Below the pieces are notes generated by a model that did no database searches, was not told the origin of the DNA, and saw only the letters and a list, made by a program, of their open reading frames with translations. From assembly GCF_001905505.1 (NCBI RefSeq), contig NZ_LIPG01000001.1:372001-436000 (forward strand): a DNA stretch of 64,000 nt, given 5' to 3'. This document shows, piece after piece, positions 1 through 12,237 of this stretch. Source of the stretch: Streptomyces sp. CB02058 (lineage in GTDB: Bacteria; Actinomycetota; Actinomycetes; Streptomycetales; Streptomycetaceae). Position 1 is the stretch's first letter; every line of letters starts with the position of its first letter. The position numbers and the translations under genes were made by a program.

Positions 1-402
1 CTGGCCCGATTCGGGATGGAGGTCTTCCGCGGATCGCCGCGGCAGGCGGATCTGATGATCGTCGCGGGACGGGTCAGCCAGAAGATGGCGCCCGTCCTGA
101 GGCAGGTCTACGACCAGATGCCGAGCCCCAAGTGGGTCATCTCCATGGGGGTTTGCGCGTCATCGGGTGGAATGTTCAACAATTACGCCATTGTTCAGGG
201 TGTTGATCACATCGTCCCGGTCGACATCTATCTGCCGGGCTGCCCGCCGCGGCCCGAGATGCTGATCGACGCCATCCTCAAGCTCCACCAGAAGATCCAG
301 GGCTCCAAGCTCGGGGTCAACGCGGAGGAGGCCGCCCGCGAGGCGGAGGAGGCGGCCCTCAAGGCACTCCCCCTGATCGAGATGAAGGGGCTGCTGCGGT
401 GA
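1..402 (+). CDS. nuoB: NADH-quinone oxidoreductase subunit B (NuoB), 5' truncated by window edge
   Basis: This is the C-terminal 133 residues of NuoB, the peripheral-arm subunit that holds the terminal [4Fe-4S] cluster N2 next to the quinone site. The reading frame is open from base 1, so the gene starts outside the window. The two later N2 cysteines are visible in the motifs GVCASSGG and LPGCPPRPE; the adjacent Cys-Cys pair lies upstream of the window. An Ala/Glu-rich tail follows the conserved domain. The stop overlaps the nuoC GTG by 4 bases, which indicates translational coupling. Identification is firm from motif and operon context. Confidence 0.97.
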   Translation: MARFGMEVFRGSPRQADLMIVAGRVSQKMAPVLRQVYDQMPSPKWVISMGVCASSGGMFNNYAIVQGVDHIVPVDIYLPGCPPRPEMLIDAILKLHQKIQGSKLGVNAEEAAREAEEAALKALPLIEMKGLLR

Positions 403-1109
403 GCGAGGAACAGAACGGCACGGCGGTGCCCACGCCCCGCGACGACTCCGGTGACGTCATCGGCGTGCGCAAGGGCATGTTCGGCGCCAACAACGGCGGA
501 GACACCTCCGGCTACGGCGGACTCGTCCGCACGGTGACCCTGCCGGGCGCGGCCTCCCGGCCGTACGGCGGCTGGTTCGACGAAGTGGCCGACGAGCTGG
601 AAGGGGCCCTGGAGGAACAGGACCTGCTTCCCGCCAACGTCATCGAGAAGACCGTCGTCGACCGGGGCGAGGTCACCTTCTTCATCGCCCGCGAGCACCT
701 GGTCCAGGTCGCCCGCACCCTGCGCGACGACCCCGCCCTGCGCTTCGAGCTCTGTACGGGCGTCAGCGGTGTGCACTACCTGGGGGACAAGGGGCGCGAG
801 CTCCACGCGGTCTACCACCTGCGCTCGCTGACCCACGGGCGGCTGATCCGCCTGGAGGTGTCCGCCCCCGACAGCGACCCGCACATCCCGTCGCTCGTCG
901 GGGTCTACCCGGCCAACGACTGGCACGAGCGCGAGACCTACGACTTCTTCGGCCTGATCTTCGACGGGCACCCCGCCCTGACCCGGATCATGATGCCGGA
1001 CGACTGGCAGGGCTTCCCGCAGCGCAAGGACTACCCGCTCGGCGGCATCGCCGTCGAGTACAAGGGCGCCCAGATCCCGGCTCCGGACCAGCGGAGGTCG
1101 TACAGCTGA
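399..1109 (+). CDS. nuoC: NADH-quinone oxidoreductase subunit C (NuoC)
   Basis: This is the 30-kDa peripheral-arm subunit that packs against NuoD and the Q module. It is 236 residues long with a GTG start overlapping the nuoB stop. The first ~60 residues are an actinobacterial-type extension. The family signature [10 protein letters not shown], followed by [14 protein letters not shown] and a QRKDYPLGG motif, lies in the C-terminal half. NuoC and NuoD are separate proteins here, unlike the fused NuoCD of enterobacteria. The stop overlaps the nuoD ATG. Confidence 0.97.
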   Translation: MSEEQNGTAVPTPRDDSGDVIGVRKGMFGANNGGDTSGYGGLVRTVTLPGAASRPYGGWFDEVADELEGALEEQDLLPANVIEKTVVDRGEVTFFIAREHLVQVARTLRDDPALRFELCTGVSGVHYLGDKGRELHAVYHLRSLTHGRLIRLEVSAPDSDPHIPSLVGVYPANDWHERETYDFFGLIFDGHPALTRIMMPDDWQGFPQRKDYPLGGIAVEYKGAQIPAPDQRRSYS

Positions 1110-2431
1110 TGACTACTCCCCACGCAACGCCCAGGGCGACCACCGAGGGGACTGTATATACAGTCACCGGCGGCGACTGGGACGAGGTCGTCGAGTCCGC
1201 CGCCAAGTCGGACGACGAGCGCATCATCGTCAACATGGGTCCCCAGCACCCGTCCACGCACGGCGTGCTGCGGCTGATCCTGGAGATCGACGGCGAGACC
1301 GTCACCGAGGCCCGCTGCGGCATCGGCTACCTCCACACCGGCATCGAGAAGAACCTCGAGTTCCGGAACTGGACGCAGGGCACCACCTTCGTCACGCGCA
1401 TGGACTACCTCACCCCGTTCTTCAACGAGGCGGCCTACTGCCTCGGGGTCGAGAAGCTCCTCGGCATCGAGGACCAGATCCCCGACCGGGCCACCGTCCT
1501 GCGCGTGCTCCTGATGGAGCTCAACCGGATCTCCTCGCACCTGGTGTGCATCGCCACCGGAGGCATGGAGCTCGGCGCCACGACGATCATGATCTACGGC
1601 TTCCGCGATCGTGAACTCGTTCTCGATCTCTTCGAGCTGATCACCGGGCTCCGCATGAACCACGCGTTCATCCGGCCCGGCGGCCTCGCCCAGGACCTTC
1701 CGATGGGCGCGGTCGACCGGCTCCGCGAGTTCGTGAAGACCATGAAGAAGAACCTGCCGGAGTACGACAAGCTCGCCACCGGCAACCCCATCTTCAAGGC
1801 CCGCATGCAGGACGTCGGTTACCTCGACCTGACCGGCTGCATGGCGCTCGGCGCCACCGGCCCGGTGCTCAGGTCCGCCGGACTCCCGCACGACCTGCGC
1901 AAGACCGATCCGTACTGCGGCTACGAGAACTACGAGTTCGACGTGCCGACCGCCGACACCTGCGACGCCTACGGCCGCTTCCTCATCCGTCTGGAGGAGA
2001 TGCGCCAGTCGCTCAGGATCGTCGAGCAGTGCCTCGACCGGCTGGAGCCCGGACCGGTCATGGTCGCCGACAAGAAGATCGCCTGGCCCGCGCAGCTCGC
2101 GCTGGGACCCGACGGACTCGGCAACTCCCTCGACCACATCAAGAAGATCATGGGCACCTCCATGGAGGCCCTGATCCACCACTTCAAGCTGGTGACCGAG
2201 GGCTTCCGGGTCCCGGCCGGGCAGGCGTACACCGCCATCGAGTCGCCCAAGGGCGAACTCGGCGTGCACGCCGTCTCGGACGGCGGCACCCGGCCCTTCC
2301 GGGTCCACTTCCGCGACCCGTCCTTCACCAACCTCCAGGCCATGGCGGCGATGTGCGAGGGCGGCCAGGTCGCCGACGTCATCGTCGCCGTCGCGTCCAT
2401 CGACCCCGTGATGGGAGGCGTCGACCGGTGA
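1109..2431 (+). CDS. nuoD: NADH-quinone oxidoreductase subunit D (NuoD)
   Basis: This is the 49-kDa subunit that forms the quinone pocket together with NuoB and descends from the [NiFe]-hydrogenase large subunit. It has 440 residues. The signature [12 protein letters not shown], with the conserved loop His, is near residue 50, followed by GYLHTGIEK and a C-terminal DPVMGGVDR end. The ATG sits in an ATGA overlap with nuoC. It is the only NuoD in the window. The second nuo cluster at 42983-53240 lacks one, so any quinone reduction by that cluster would need this copy or one elsewhere. Confidence 0.97.
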   Translation: MTTPHATPRATTEGTVYTVTGGDWDEVVESAAKSDDERIIVNMGPQHPSTHGVLRLILEIDGETVTEARCGIGYLHTGIEKNLEFRNWTQGTTFVTRMDYLTPFFNEAAYCLGVEKLLGIEDQIPDRATVLRVLLMELNRISSHLVCIATGGMELGATTIMIYGFRDRELVLDLFELITGLRMNHAFIRPGGLAQDLPMGAVDRLREFVKTMKKNLPEYDKLATGNPIFKARMQDVGYLDLTGCMALGATGPVLRSAGLPHDLRKTDPYCGYENYEFDVPTADTCDAYGRFLIRLEEMRQSLRIVEQCLDRLEPGPVMVADKKIAWPAQLALGPDGLGNSLDHIKKIMGTSMEALIHHFKLVTEGFRVPAGQAYTAIESPKGELGVHAVSDGGTRPFRVHFRDPSFTNLQAMAAMCEGGQVADVIVAVASIDPVMGGVDR

Positions 2432-3278
2432 CCGCAGCCAACCGAGAAGTCAGCCTGGGGATGCCGCAGCTCCCTGCCCCCGCCTACCCGGCCGAGGTGC
2501 TGGCCCGGCTCGAAGCGGACGCGGAGAAGGTGATCGCCCGCTATCCCGGAAGCCGCTCCGCGCTGCTGCCCCTGCTGCACCTGGTGCAGTCCGAGGAGGG
2601 ATACGTCTCCCGTACGGGCATGGCGTTCTGCGCCGACCGACTCGGCCTCACCACCGCCGAGGTCACCGCGGTCGCCACCTTCTACTCCATGTACCGGCGC
2701 CGGCCGAGCGGTGACTACCAGGTCGGGGTCTGTACCAACACCCTGTGCGCGGTCATGGGCGGCGACGCCATCTTCGACCGGCTCAAGGAGCACCTGGACG
2801 TCGGCAACGGCGAGACGACCGAGGACGGCAAGGTCACGCTCGAACACATCGAGTGCAACGCGGCCTGCGACTTCGCCCCCGTCGTGATGGTGAACTGGGA
2901 GTTCTTCGACAACCAGACACCGGAGAGCGCGACACGGCTGGTCGACGACCTCATCGCCGGCCGGACCGTGGAGCCCACCCGGGGCGCGCCGCTGTGCACG
3001 TACAAGGACACGGCCCGCATCCTGGCCGGCTTCCCCGACGAGCGCCCCGGCGCCGTCGAGGCCAGCGGCGGGGCGGGTGCCGCCTCCCTGATCGGCCTGA
3101 AGCTGGCCAAGGGTGAGGCCGCACCGCACGCGCGCGTGGTCGGACAGCGGGGCGAGACACCCCAGGACGCACCGCCGCAGAAGGGCGCCGAGCACCTCAG
3201 CTCGCACGACGCACCGCAGCAGACGTCGGCCTCCGACCCGGAACACCCGGCCGGGCCCGCAGCCGAGGAGGGGGAGTG

Positions 3279-3279
<1 letters not shown>
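2428..3279 (+). CDS. nuoE: NADH-quinone oxidoreductase subunit E (NuoE)
   Basis: This is the 24-kDa subunit of the NADH-oxidising module, carrying the [2Fe-2S] cluster N1a. The GTG start overlaps the nuoD stop (GTGA), giving 283 residues; an ATG 11 codons in is an alternative. Four cluster ligands are visible: C102 and C107 in GVCTNTLC, and C143 and C147 in CNAAC. The last ~100 residues are an Ala/Pro/Gly-rich tail not found in enterobacterial NuoE, which is about 166 residues; a similar tail is common in actinobacterial homologues. Confidence 0.95.
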
Positions 3280-4648
<1,369 letters not shown>

Positions 4649-4652
<4 letters not shown>

Positions 4653-7156
4653 CAGTCACCACGAGTGCGCCCTCCGGGGGCGGCGAGGCGGCCGTTCCGC
4701 CCGAGGACCTGGTCACGCTCACGATCGACGGCATCGAGATCAGCGTGCCCAAGGGCACCCTGGTCATCCGCGCCGCCGAACTCCTGGGCATCGAGATCCC
4801 GCGCTTCTGCGACCACCCGCTCCTCGACCCGGCCGGCGCCTGCCGGCAGTGCATCGTCGAGGTCGAGGGCCAGCGCAAGCCGATGGCGTCCTGCACCATC
4901 ACGTGCACCGACGGCATGGTCGTGAAGTCGCAGATCACCTCGCCGGTCGCGGAGAAGGCCCAGAAGGGGGTGATGGAGCTCCTGCTCATCAACCACCCGC
5001 TGGACTGCCCGGTCTGCGACAAGGGCGGCGAATGCCCCCTGCAGAACCAGGCGATGTCGCACGGCGGCGCCGACTCCCGCTTCGACGGGAAGAAGCGCAC
5101 CTTCGAGAAGCCCGTCCCCATCTCCACCCAGGTGCTGCTGGACCGCGAGCGGTGCGTGCTCTGCGCGCGCTGCACCCGGTTCTCCAACCAGGTGGCGGGC
5201 GACCCGATGATCGAGCTGATCGAGCGCGGCGCGCTCCAGCAGGTCGGTACGGGCGAGGGCGACCCCTTCGAGTCGTACTTCTCCGGCAACACCATCCAGA
5301 TCTGTCCCGTCGGGGCGCTGACCTCGGCGGCGTACCGCTTCCGCTCCCGGCCCTTCGACCTGGTGTCGACACCCTCGGTGTGCGAGCACTGCGCGGGCGG
5401 CTGCGCCACCCGGACCGACCACCGGCGTGGCAAGGTCATGCGGCGGCTCGCCGCCAACGACCCCGAGGTCAACGAGGAGTGGCTCTGCGACAAGGGCCGC
5501 TTCGGCTTCCGCTACGCCCAGCAGCGCGACCGGCTCACCACCCCGCTCGTGCGCAACACGGACGGCGTGCTGGAACCGGCGAGCTGGCCCGAGGCACTCG
5601 AAGCCGCGGCGGCCGGACTCTCGGCGGCCCGGGGCAGGACCGGGGTGCTCACCGGAGGCCGGCTGACCGTCGAGGACGCCTACGCCTACAGCAAGTTCGC
5701 CCGGGTCGCCCTCGACACCAACGACATCGACTTCCGGGCCCGCGTCCACAGCGGTGAGGAGGCCGACTTCCTGGCCGCCCGTGTGGCCGGGCGGGGACGG
5801 GACCTGGACGGCAGCGGGGTCACCTACACCTCGCTGGAGAAGGCCCCGGCCGTCCTGCTGGCCGGCTTCGAGTCCGAGGAGGAGGCGCCCGGCGTCTTCC
5901 TGCGGCTGCGCAAGGCCCACCGCAAGCACGGGCAGCGGACGTTCGCCCTCGCGTCGCACGCCAGCCGGGGCCTGGAGAAGGCGGGCGGCACCCTGCTCCC
6001 CGCCGCACCCGGCACCGAGACCGAATGGCTGGACGCGCTCGCGGGCGGAGTCGGCCTGGAGGGCGAAGGAGCCGTCGCGGCCGAGGCGCTGCGCGGCGAA
6101 GGCGCGGTCATCGTGGTGGGCGAGCGGCTCGCCGCGGTGCCCGGCGGACTGACCGCGGCCGTGCGCACCGCCACGGCGACCGGCGCCGCGCTGGTGTGGA
6201 TCCCGCGCAGGGCGGGCGAACGCGGCGCACTGGAGGCGGGCGCGCTCCCGTCGGTGCTGCCCGGCGGCCGTCCCGCGACGGACCCCCGCGCGAGGGACGA
6301 GGTGGCGTCCGTCTGGGGCGTCGCCGAACTCCCCTCGCGCTTCGGCCGTGACACCGGACAGATCCTCCGGGCCGCCGCCACCGGCGAGCTGGGCGCGCTG
6401 CTGGTCGCGGGCGTCGACCCCGAGGACCTGCCGGACCCGGCCGGGGCGCTCCAGGCGCTGGACGAGGTCGGTTTCCTCGTGTCGCTGGAGCTGCGCCCCG
6501 GCGCGGTCACCGAGCGCGCCGACGTGGTCCTCCCCGTCGCCGCCGTCCCGGAGAAGCCCGGCACCTTCCTCAACTGGGAGGGCAGGGCGCGCATGTTCGA
6601 GGCCGCGCTGAAGCCCGAGCAGCTGCCGAGGACGCTCTGCCCGACCGACGCGCGCGTGCTGCACATGCTGGCCGACGCGCTCGACGTGCACCTGGGCCTG
6701 CCCGACCTGAGGGCGGCCCGGCGCGAGCTCGACCGCCTCGGCGGCCAGGACGTGCGCCACGCCGACGACCCGCGGGCGGAGTCGCGTCCGGTGCCCCGGC
6801 CCGGGGACGGCGAGGCCGTACTCGCGGGACACCGGATGCTGCTCGACCGCGGCCGGCTCCAGGAGGGCGACGAGGCGCTCGCCGGTACCCGGCACGCGGC
6901 GGTCGCCCGGCTCTCCCCGGCCACCGCGGCCGAGTCCGGGGTGAAGGACGGCGATCTGCTGGCCGTCACCGGACCCGCGGGCACCACCGAACTCCCGCTC
7001 GTGGTCACCGAGATGCCCGACCGGGTGGTGTGGGTGCCGCTCAACTCCGTCGGCCGGGGCGTCCCCGCCGACACCGGCGCCCAGCCGGGCGGACTGGTCA
7101 GGATCGGTCCGGCCGCCCCGGGCTCCCACGTCGTGACAACGGAGGTAGGAGAGTGA
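4649..7156 (+). CDS. nuoG: NADH-quinone oxidoreductase subunit G (NuoG)
   Basis: This is the 75-kDa subunit, 835 residues, that relays electrons from FMN to the Q module. The N-terminal ferredoxin-like domain has the [2Fe-2S] motif ([15 protein letters not shown]), then [14 protein letters not shown] and a CVLCARC cluster site. The motif CEHCAGGC with a later LCDKGR cysteine supplies the extra N7-type [4Fe-4S] site seen only in some complexes I. The rest is a molybdopterin-oxidoreductase-like domain, expected to be structural. The ATG overlaps the nuoF stop. In-frame open sequence continues upstream across nuoF, but it has no coding support. Confidence 0.96.
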
Positions 7157-8586
7157 CCGGCCTCGCCCAACTCGCCGCGGCACCGCGGGGGACCGTCCTC
7201 GCGGCCGAGGACCTCTCGATGTTCGGCACCGACCCGTGGTGGCTCGTCGTCGTCAAGGCGGTGTTCTGCTTCGCGTTCCTGATGGTGACCGTGCTCTTCT
7301 CCATCGTGTGGGAGCGCAAGGTCGTCGCCTGGATGCAGCTGCGCATCGGCCCCAACCGGCACGGTCCCTGGGGCATGCTCCAGTCGCTCGCCGACGGCAT
7401 CAAGCTGATGCTGAAGGAGGACGTCGTCGTCAAGCGGGCCGACAAGGTCGTCTACATCCTGGCCCCGATCGTCGCCGCCGCACCGGCGTTCATGGCGATC
7501 GCCGTGATCCCGTTCGGCCCGTCGGGCAACGAGGTCTCGATCTTCGGCCACCGTACGACGATGCAGCTCACCGACCTGCCGATCGCGATGCTGTACATCC
7601 TCGCGGTCGCCTCCGTCGGCATCTACGGCATCGTGCTGGCCGGCTGGTCCTCCGGATCGACGTACCCGCTGCTCGGCGGTCTGCGCTCGTGCGCCCAGAT
7701 GATCAGCTACGAGATCGCGATGGGCGCCGCCTTCGCCTCGGTGTTCCTCTACTCCGGGTCGATGTCGACCTCGGAGATCGTGGCGGCGCAGGAGGACCGC
7801 TGGTTCGTCCTGCTGCTGCCGGTCTCCTTCATCATCTACATCGTCACGATGGTGGGCGAGACCAACCGCGCCCCGTTCGACATGCCGGAGTCCGAGGGCG
7901 ACCTCGTCGGCGGCTTCAACACCGAGTACTCGTCGATCAAGTTCGCGATGTTCATGCTCGCGGAGTACGTCAACATGGTCACCGTCTCCGCGGTCTCCGT
8001 GACCCTCTTCCTGGGCGGCTGGCGGGCTCCGTACCCGGTCAGCACCTTCTGGGAGGGCGCGAACCACGGCTGGTGGCCGCTGCTCTGGTTCGTCATCAAG
8101 GTGCAGCTGCTCCTCTTCTTCTTCATCTGGCTGCGCGGCACGCTGCCGCGCGTCCGCTACGACCAGCTGATGAAGCTCGGCTGGAAGGTCCTGATCCCGG
8201 TCTCCGTGGTCTGGCTGATGATGGTCGCCACCGTCAGGGCGCTGAACAACGAGGGTTACGACTTCTCGCAGATCCTGCTGTACGTCGCCGGGGCCGTGAT
8301 CGCGGTCCTGCTCGTCTCCTTCGTCGCCGACGTCTTCCGCGACCGGAAGGCCAAGGCCGCCGAGGAGGCGGCGGGACCGGAGCCGGCGTTCGACCCGATG
8401 GCGGGCGGATACCCCGTGCCCCCGCTGCCCGGCCAGACCCTGCCGCCGGTGCCGCGCCGAAGGCCGCGACGTGAGCGGGAGCTCGTTGTCAGTGGTGGAC
8501 CGGATACTCGGAGTGACGACCTGACAGGTGGCGGAAGTCCGAGTGCCGGAAGTTCGAGTGACGGAAGGGAGGCCGACGGTGTCTGA
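7153..8586 (+). CDS. nuoH: NADH-quinone oxidoreductase subunit H (NuoH)
   Basis: This is the membrane subunit that joins the Q module to the proton-pumping arm. The GTG at 7153 overlaps the nuoG stop, giving 477 residues. The conserved motifs [17 protein letters not shown] and [15 protein letters not shown] with NTEYSS are intact; the latter keeps the acidic residues of the cytoplasmic quinone-side loop. The C-terminal ~70 residues are hydrophilic and Pro/Arg-rich and go beyond the usual ~325-residue family length. Compare with the paralogue at 45407, where an acidic position in this loop is changed. Confidence 0.96.
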   Translation: MTGLAQLAAAPRGTVLAAEDLSMFGTDPWWLVVVKAVFCFAFLMVTVLFSIVWERKVVAWMQLRIGPNRHGPWGMLQSLADGIKLMLKEDVVVKRADKVVYILAPIVAAAPAFMAIAVIPFGPSGNEVSIFGHRTTMQLTDLPIAMLYILAVASVGIYGIVLAGWSSGSTYPLLGGLRSCAQMISYEIAMGAAFASVFLYSGSMSTSEIVAAQEDRWFVLLLPVSFIIYIVTMVGETNRAPFDMPESEGDLVGGFNTEYSSIKFAMFMLAEYVNMVTVSAVSVTLFLGGWRAPYPVSTFWEGANHGWWPLLWFVIKVQLLLFFFIWLRGTLPRVRYDQLMKLGWKVLIPVSVVWLMMVATVRALNNEGYDFSQILLYVAGAVIAVLLVSFVADVFRDRKAKAAEEAAGPEPAFDPMAGGYPVPPLPGQTLPPVPRRRPRRERELVVSGGPDTRSDDLTGGGSPSAGSSSDGREADGV

Positions 8587-9175
8587 GTCACCGGAACCCT
8601 CAGGGGAGAAGTTCCAGAATCCTGTGGCCGGCTTCGGCGTGACCTTCAAGGCCATGTTCAAGAAGCGGCTGACCGAGCAGTACCCGGAGACGCAGAAGGT
8701 CACGGCGCCGCGCTTCCACGGCCGGCACCAGCTCAACCGTCACCCGGACGGGCTGGAGAAGTGCGTCGGCTGCGAGCTGTGCGCCTGGGCCTGTCCGGCC
8801 GACGCGATCTACGTCGAGGGCGCGGACAACACGGACGAGGAGCGCTACTCCCCGGGCGAGCGCTACGGCCGCGTCTACCAGATCAACTACGCACGCTGCA
8901 TCCTGTGCGGGCTCTGCATCGAGGCGTGCCCCACCCGGGCACTGACCATGACCAATGAGTTCGAGCTCGCCAACACCACCCGCGAGAGCCTCATCTACAC
9001 CAAGGACGAGCTGCTCGCGGGCCTGGAGGAAGGCATGGTCGACAGCCCGCACGCGATCTTCCCGGGCATGGACGAACAGGACTACTACCGGGGCCTGGTG
9101 ACCGAGGCCGCTCCCGGCACGGAGCGCCAGGCCGCCGTCTCCAAGGGAGAAGCGGACAAGGAGGTCGACGCATGA
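8579..9175 (+). CDS. nuoI: NADH-quinone oxidoreductase subunit I (NuoI)
   Basis: This is the 23-kDa subunit with two [4Fe-4S] clusters (N6a and N6b) that pass electrons to N2. From the GTG at 8579 it has 198 residues; I chose this start because it has a GGAAGGGAGG-type ribosome site just upstream and overlaps the nuoH stop. An in-frame GTG at 8528 would add 17 residues encoded by a degenerate repeat and is less likely. The cluster ligands are C62/C65/C68/C72 and C107/C110/C113/C117. Confidence 0.95.
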   Translation: MSESPEPSGEKFQNPVAGFGVTFKAMFKKRLTEQYPETQKVTAPRFHGRHQLNRHPDGLEKCVGCELCAWACPADAIYVEGADNTDEERYSPGERYGRVYQINYARCILCGLCIEACPTRALTMTNEFELANTTRESLIYTKDELLAGLEEGMVDSPHAIFPGMDEQDYYRGLVTEAAPGTERQAAVSKGEADKEVDA

Positions 9176-10029
9176 CCTCCACCCTGGCCGCAGCGGCCAC
9201 CGCCACCTCGACCGGCGAGGCCGTCCAGTTCTGGATCCTCGGCACCGTCGCCGTCATCGGGGCGCTCTCCACCGTCCTGATGAAGAAGGCGGTGCACAGC
9301 GCGCTCTCGCTCGCCGGCACCATGATCGTGCTGGCGGTCTTCTACCTCGCCAACGGCGCCTACTTCCTGGGCATCGTGCAGGTCGTCGTCTACACCGGCG
9401 CGATCATGATGCTGTTCCTCTTCGTGGTCATGCTCGTCGGTGTCACGGCGGCCGACTCGCTGAAGGAGACCCTCAAGGGGCAGCGGTGGCTGGCCGCCGC
9501 CTGCGGGCTCGGCTTCGGCATCCTTCTGATCGCCGGCATCGGGCAGGCCTCGCTGAGCACGTTCAACGGCCTCGGCGCGGCCAACGCCCAGCACGGCGGA
9601 AACGTCGAGGGCCTCGCCAACCTCATCTTCACCAAGTACGTCTTCGCGTTCGAGATCACCGGCGCCCTGCTGATCACGGCGACCGTCGGCGCGATGCTGC
9701 TCACGCACCGCGAGCGCACCGAACGCGCGAAGACGCAGCGCGAGCTCTCCCAGGAGCGGGTGCGCAGCAGCCACCTGCCGCCGCTGCCCGCCCCCGGCGT
9801 CTACGCCCGGCACAACGCGGTGGACATCGCGGGACTGCTCCCGGACGGCACCCCGTCCGAGCTCACCGTCATGCAGACACTCCGGCAGCGCGGCCAGATC
9901 CGCGACGTGTCCAGCGAGTCGCTCGCCGATCTCAAGGCGCTGGAACAGCGCTCCGGGGAGCGGCTCGGCCGTGACCGCGGACCGGCCCGCGACCACACGG
10001 CAGAAGAAGAGGAGGAGGTCGCCAAGTGA
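9172..10029 (+). CDS. nuoJ: NADH-quinone oxidoreductase subunit J (NuoJ)
   Basis: This is the membrane-arm subunit that lines the central hydrophilic axis. It has 285 residues, and about five transmembrane segments occupy the first ~180. The conserved NuoJ region [19 protein letters not shown] is present. The last ~100 residues are a charged cytoplasmic tail, making the protein longer than the ~185-residue enterobacterial form. The ATG overlaps the nuoI stop and the stop overlaps the nuoK GTG. Confidence 0.95.
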   Translation: MTSTLAAAATATSTGEAVQFWILGTVAVIGALSTVLMKKAVHSALSLAGTMIVLAVFYLANGAYFLGIVQVVVYTGAIMMLFLFVVMLVGVTAADSLKETLKGQRWLAAACGLGFGILLIAGIGQASLSTFNGLGAANAQHGGNVEGLANLIFTKYVFAFEITGALLITATVGAMLLTHRERTERAKTQRELSQERVRSSHLPPLPAPGVYARHNAVDIAGLLPDGTPSELTVMQTLRQRGQIRDVSSESLADLKALEQRSGERLGRDRGPARDHTAEEEEEVAK

Positions 10030-10325
10030 ATCCGGTCAACTACCTCTACCTCGCGGCCCTTTTGTTCACGATCGGCGCCTCCGGCGTGCTGATCAGGCGG
10101 AACGCGATCGTGGTGTTCATGTGCATCGAGTTGATGCTCAACGCCTGCAACCTCGCGCTCGTCGCGTTCTCCCGGATGCACGGCAATCTCGACGGCCAGA
10201 TCATCGCCTTCTTCACGATGGTCGTCGCCGCCGCGGAGGTCGTCGTGGGGCTCGCGATCATCGTGTCGCTGTTCCGTTCCCGCCACTCGGCCTCGGTCGA
10301 CGACGCCAGCCTGATGAAGCTGTAA
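10026..10325 (+). CDS. nuoK: NADH-quinone oxidoreductase subunit K (NuoK)
   Basis: This is the small three-helix Mrp-type membrane subunit, 99 residues, close to the usual ~100. The conserved acidic residues of the second and third helices are seen in [13 protein letters not shown] and [13 protein letters not shown]. The GTG start overlaps the nuoJ stop. A gap of 12 bases separates it from nuoL. Confidence 0.96.
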   Translation: MNPVNYLYLAALLFTIGASGVLIRRNAIVVFMCIELMLNACNLALVAFSRMHGNLDGQIIAFFTMVVAAAEVVVGLAIIVSLFRSRHSASVDDASLMKL

Positions 10326-10337
10326 GGGGTCGGAATC

Positions 10338-12233
10338 GTGGAAAACCTGATTGCGCTGCTGGTCGCGGCGCCCCTGCTCGGAGCGGCGGTCCTGCTCTGC
10401 GGAGGCCGTCGGCTCGACCGGACGGGCCACTGGATCGGCACGGTGCTCGCCGCCGCGTCCTTCGCCGTCGGTGTCGTGCTCTTCACCGACATGCTGGGCA
10501 AGGGCGCAGAGGACCGCGCCCTGCACCAGAAGCTGTTCAGCTGGATCCCCGTCGAGGGGTTCCAGGCCGATGTGGCCTTCCAGCTCGACCAGTTGTCGAT
10601 GACGTTCGTCCTGCTGATCACCGGTGTGGGCACGCTGATCCACATCTACTCCATCGGCTACATGGAGCACGACGAGCGGCGACGCCGTTTCTTCGGCTAT
10701 CTGAACCTCTTCCTCGCGGCGATGCTCCTCCTGGTCATCGCCGACAACTACCTCCTGCTGTACGTCGGATGGGAGGGTGTCGGCCTGGCGTCGTACCTCC
10801 TCATCGGCTTCTGGCAGCACAAGCCCAGCGCGGCCACCGCCGCGAAGAAGGCCTTCCTGGTCAACCGGGTCGGCGACATGGGCCTGTCCATCGCGATCAT
10901 GCTGATGTTCACCACCTTCGGCACCTTCGCCTTCGGGCCGGTGCTCGAAGCCACCGGCGACACCAGCGAGGGCAAGCTCACCGCGATCGGCCTGATGCTG
11001 CTCCTCGCGGCCTGCGGCAAGTCGGCCCAGGTGCCGCTGCAGTCCTGGCTCGGTGACGCGATGGAGGGCCCGACCCCGGTCTCGGCCCTCATCCACGCCG
11101 CCACCATGGTGACCGCGGGCGTCTACCTCATCGTCCGATCCGGCGCGATCTTCAACGCCGCGCCCGACGCGCAACTGGTCGTCGTGGTCGTCGGAGCCGT
11201 CACGCTCCTCTTCGGTGCGATCGTCGGTTGCGCGAAGGACGACATCAAGAAGGCCCTCGCGGGCTCGACGATGTCGCAGATCGGCTACATGATCCTCGCC
11301 GCGGGCCTCGGCCCCATCGGCTACGTCTTCGCGATCATGCACCTGGTGACGCACGGCTTCTTCAAGGCCGGGCTCTTCCTCGGCGCCGGTTCGGTCATGC
11401 ACGGCATGAACGACGAGGTGGACATGAGGAAGTACGGCGGCCTGCGAAAGTACATGCCGGTCACCTTCGTCACCTTCGGACTCGGTTACCTCGCGATCAT
11501 CGGCTTCCCCGGCCTGTCCGGCTTCTTCTCCAAGGACATGATCATCGAGGCGGCCTTCGCCAAGGGCGGCACCGAGGGCTGGATCCTCGGTTCCGTCACC
11601 CTGCTGGGCGCCGCGATCACTGCGTTCTACATGACGCGCGTGATGCTGCTGACGTTCTTCGGCGAGAAGCGCTGGCAGCCGGACGCCGAGGGCCACGAGC
11701 CGCACCCGCACGAGTCACCGAAGTCCATGACGATCCCGATGATCGTGCTGGCCTTCGGGTCGGTCTTCGCCGGAGGCTTCTTCTCCATCGGCGACCGCTT
11801 CATGCACTGGCTCGAGCCTGTCACCGGGCACGACCACGGACACGCCCCGGTCAGCGCGACGACCGTCACCGCCGCCACCATGGTGGTGCTCGTCATCGGT
11901 GTGGCGATCGCCTGGGCGATGTACGGGCGCAGGCCCGTCCCCGCCGTCGCCCCGCGCGGCTCGCTGCTCACCAGGGCGGCCCGCCGGGACCTCCTCCAGG
12001 ACGACTTCAACCACGTGGTCCTGGTCCGCGGCGGTGAGCACCTCACCCGCTCCCTGGTCTATGTCGACCACACCCTGGTCGACGGCGTCGTCAACGGCAC
12101 GGCCGCCTCGATGGGCGGGCTCTCCGGCCGGCTGCGCAAGCTGCAGAACGGCTACGCCCGCTCCTACGCGGTCTCGATGTTCGGCGGTGCGGCGGTCCTC
12201 ATCGCCGCGACCCTGCTGATGAGGGCGGTCTGA
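10338..12233 (+). CDS. nuoL: NADH-quinone oxidoreductase subunit L (NuoL)
   Basis: This is the distal antiporter-like proton-pumping subunit, 631 residues, starting with GTG. The key glutamate of TM5 is E146 in VGWEGVGL and the pumping lysine of TM7 is K228 in [10 protein letters not shown], so the channel machinery appears intact. The C-terminal part corresponds to the long lateral amphipathic helix and final TM16. It follows nuoK by 12 bases and precedes nuoM by 4 bases within one operon. Confidence 0.96.
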   Translation: MENLIALLVAAPLLGAAVLLCGGRRLDRTGHWIGTVLAAASFAVGVVLFTDMLGKGAEDRALHQKLFSWIPVEGFQADVAFQLDQLSMTFVLLITGVGTLIHIYSIGYMEHDERRRRFFGYLNLFLAAMLLLVIADNYLLLYVGWEGVGLASYLLIGFWQHKPSAATAAKKAFLVNRVGDMGLSIAIMLMFTTFGTFAFGPVLEATGDTSEGKLTAIGLMLLLAACGKSAQVPLQSWLGDAMEGPTPVSALIHAATMVTAGVYLIVRSGAIFNAAPDAQLVVVVVGAVTLLFGAIVGCAKDDIKKALAGSTMSQIGYMILAAGLGPIGYVFAIMHLVTHGFFKAGLFLGAGSVMHGMNDEVDMRKYGGLRKYMPVTFVTFGLGYLAIIGFPGLSGFFSKDMIIEAAFAKGGTEGWILGSVTLLGAAITAFYMTRVMLLTFFGEKRWQPDAEGHEPHPHESPKSMTIPMIVLAFGSVFAGGFFSIGDRFMHWLEPVTGHDHGHAPVSATTVTAATMVVLVIGVAIAWAMYGRRPVPAVAPRGSLLTRAARRDLLQDDFNHVVLVRGGEHLTRSLVYVDHTLVDGVVNGTAASMGGLSGRLRKLQNGYARSYAVSMFGGAAVLIAATLLMRAV

Positions 12234-12237
12234 TCCC

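Noticed and set aside
8528..8578. Earlier GTG start for nuoI
   Set aside because: It adds 17 residues from a short degenerate repeat and lacks a ribosome site; GTG 8579 has both a site and the usual overlap with nuoH.
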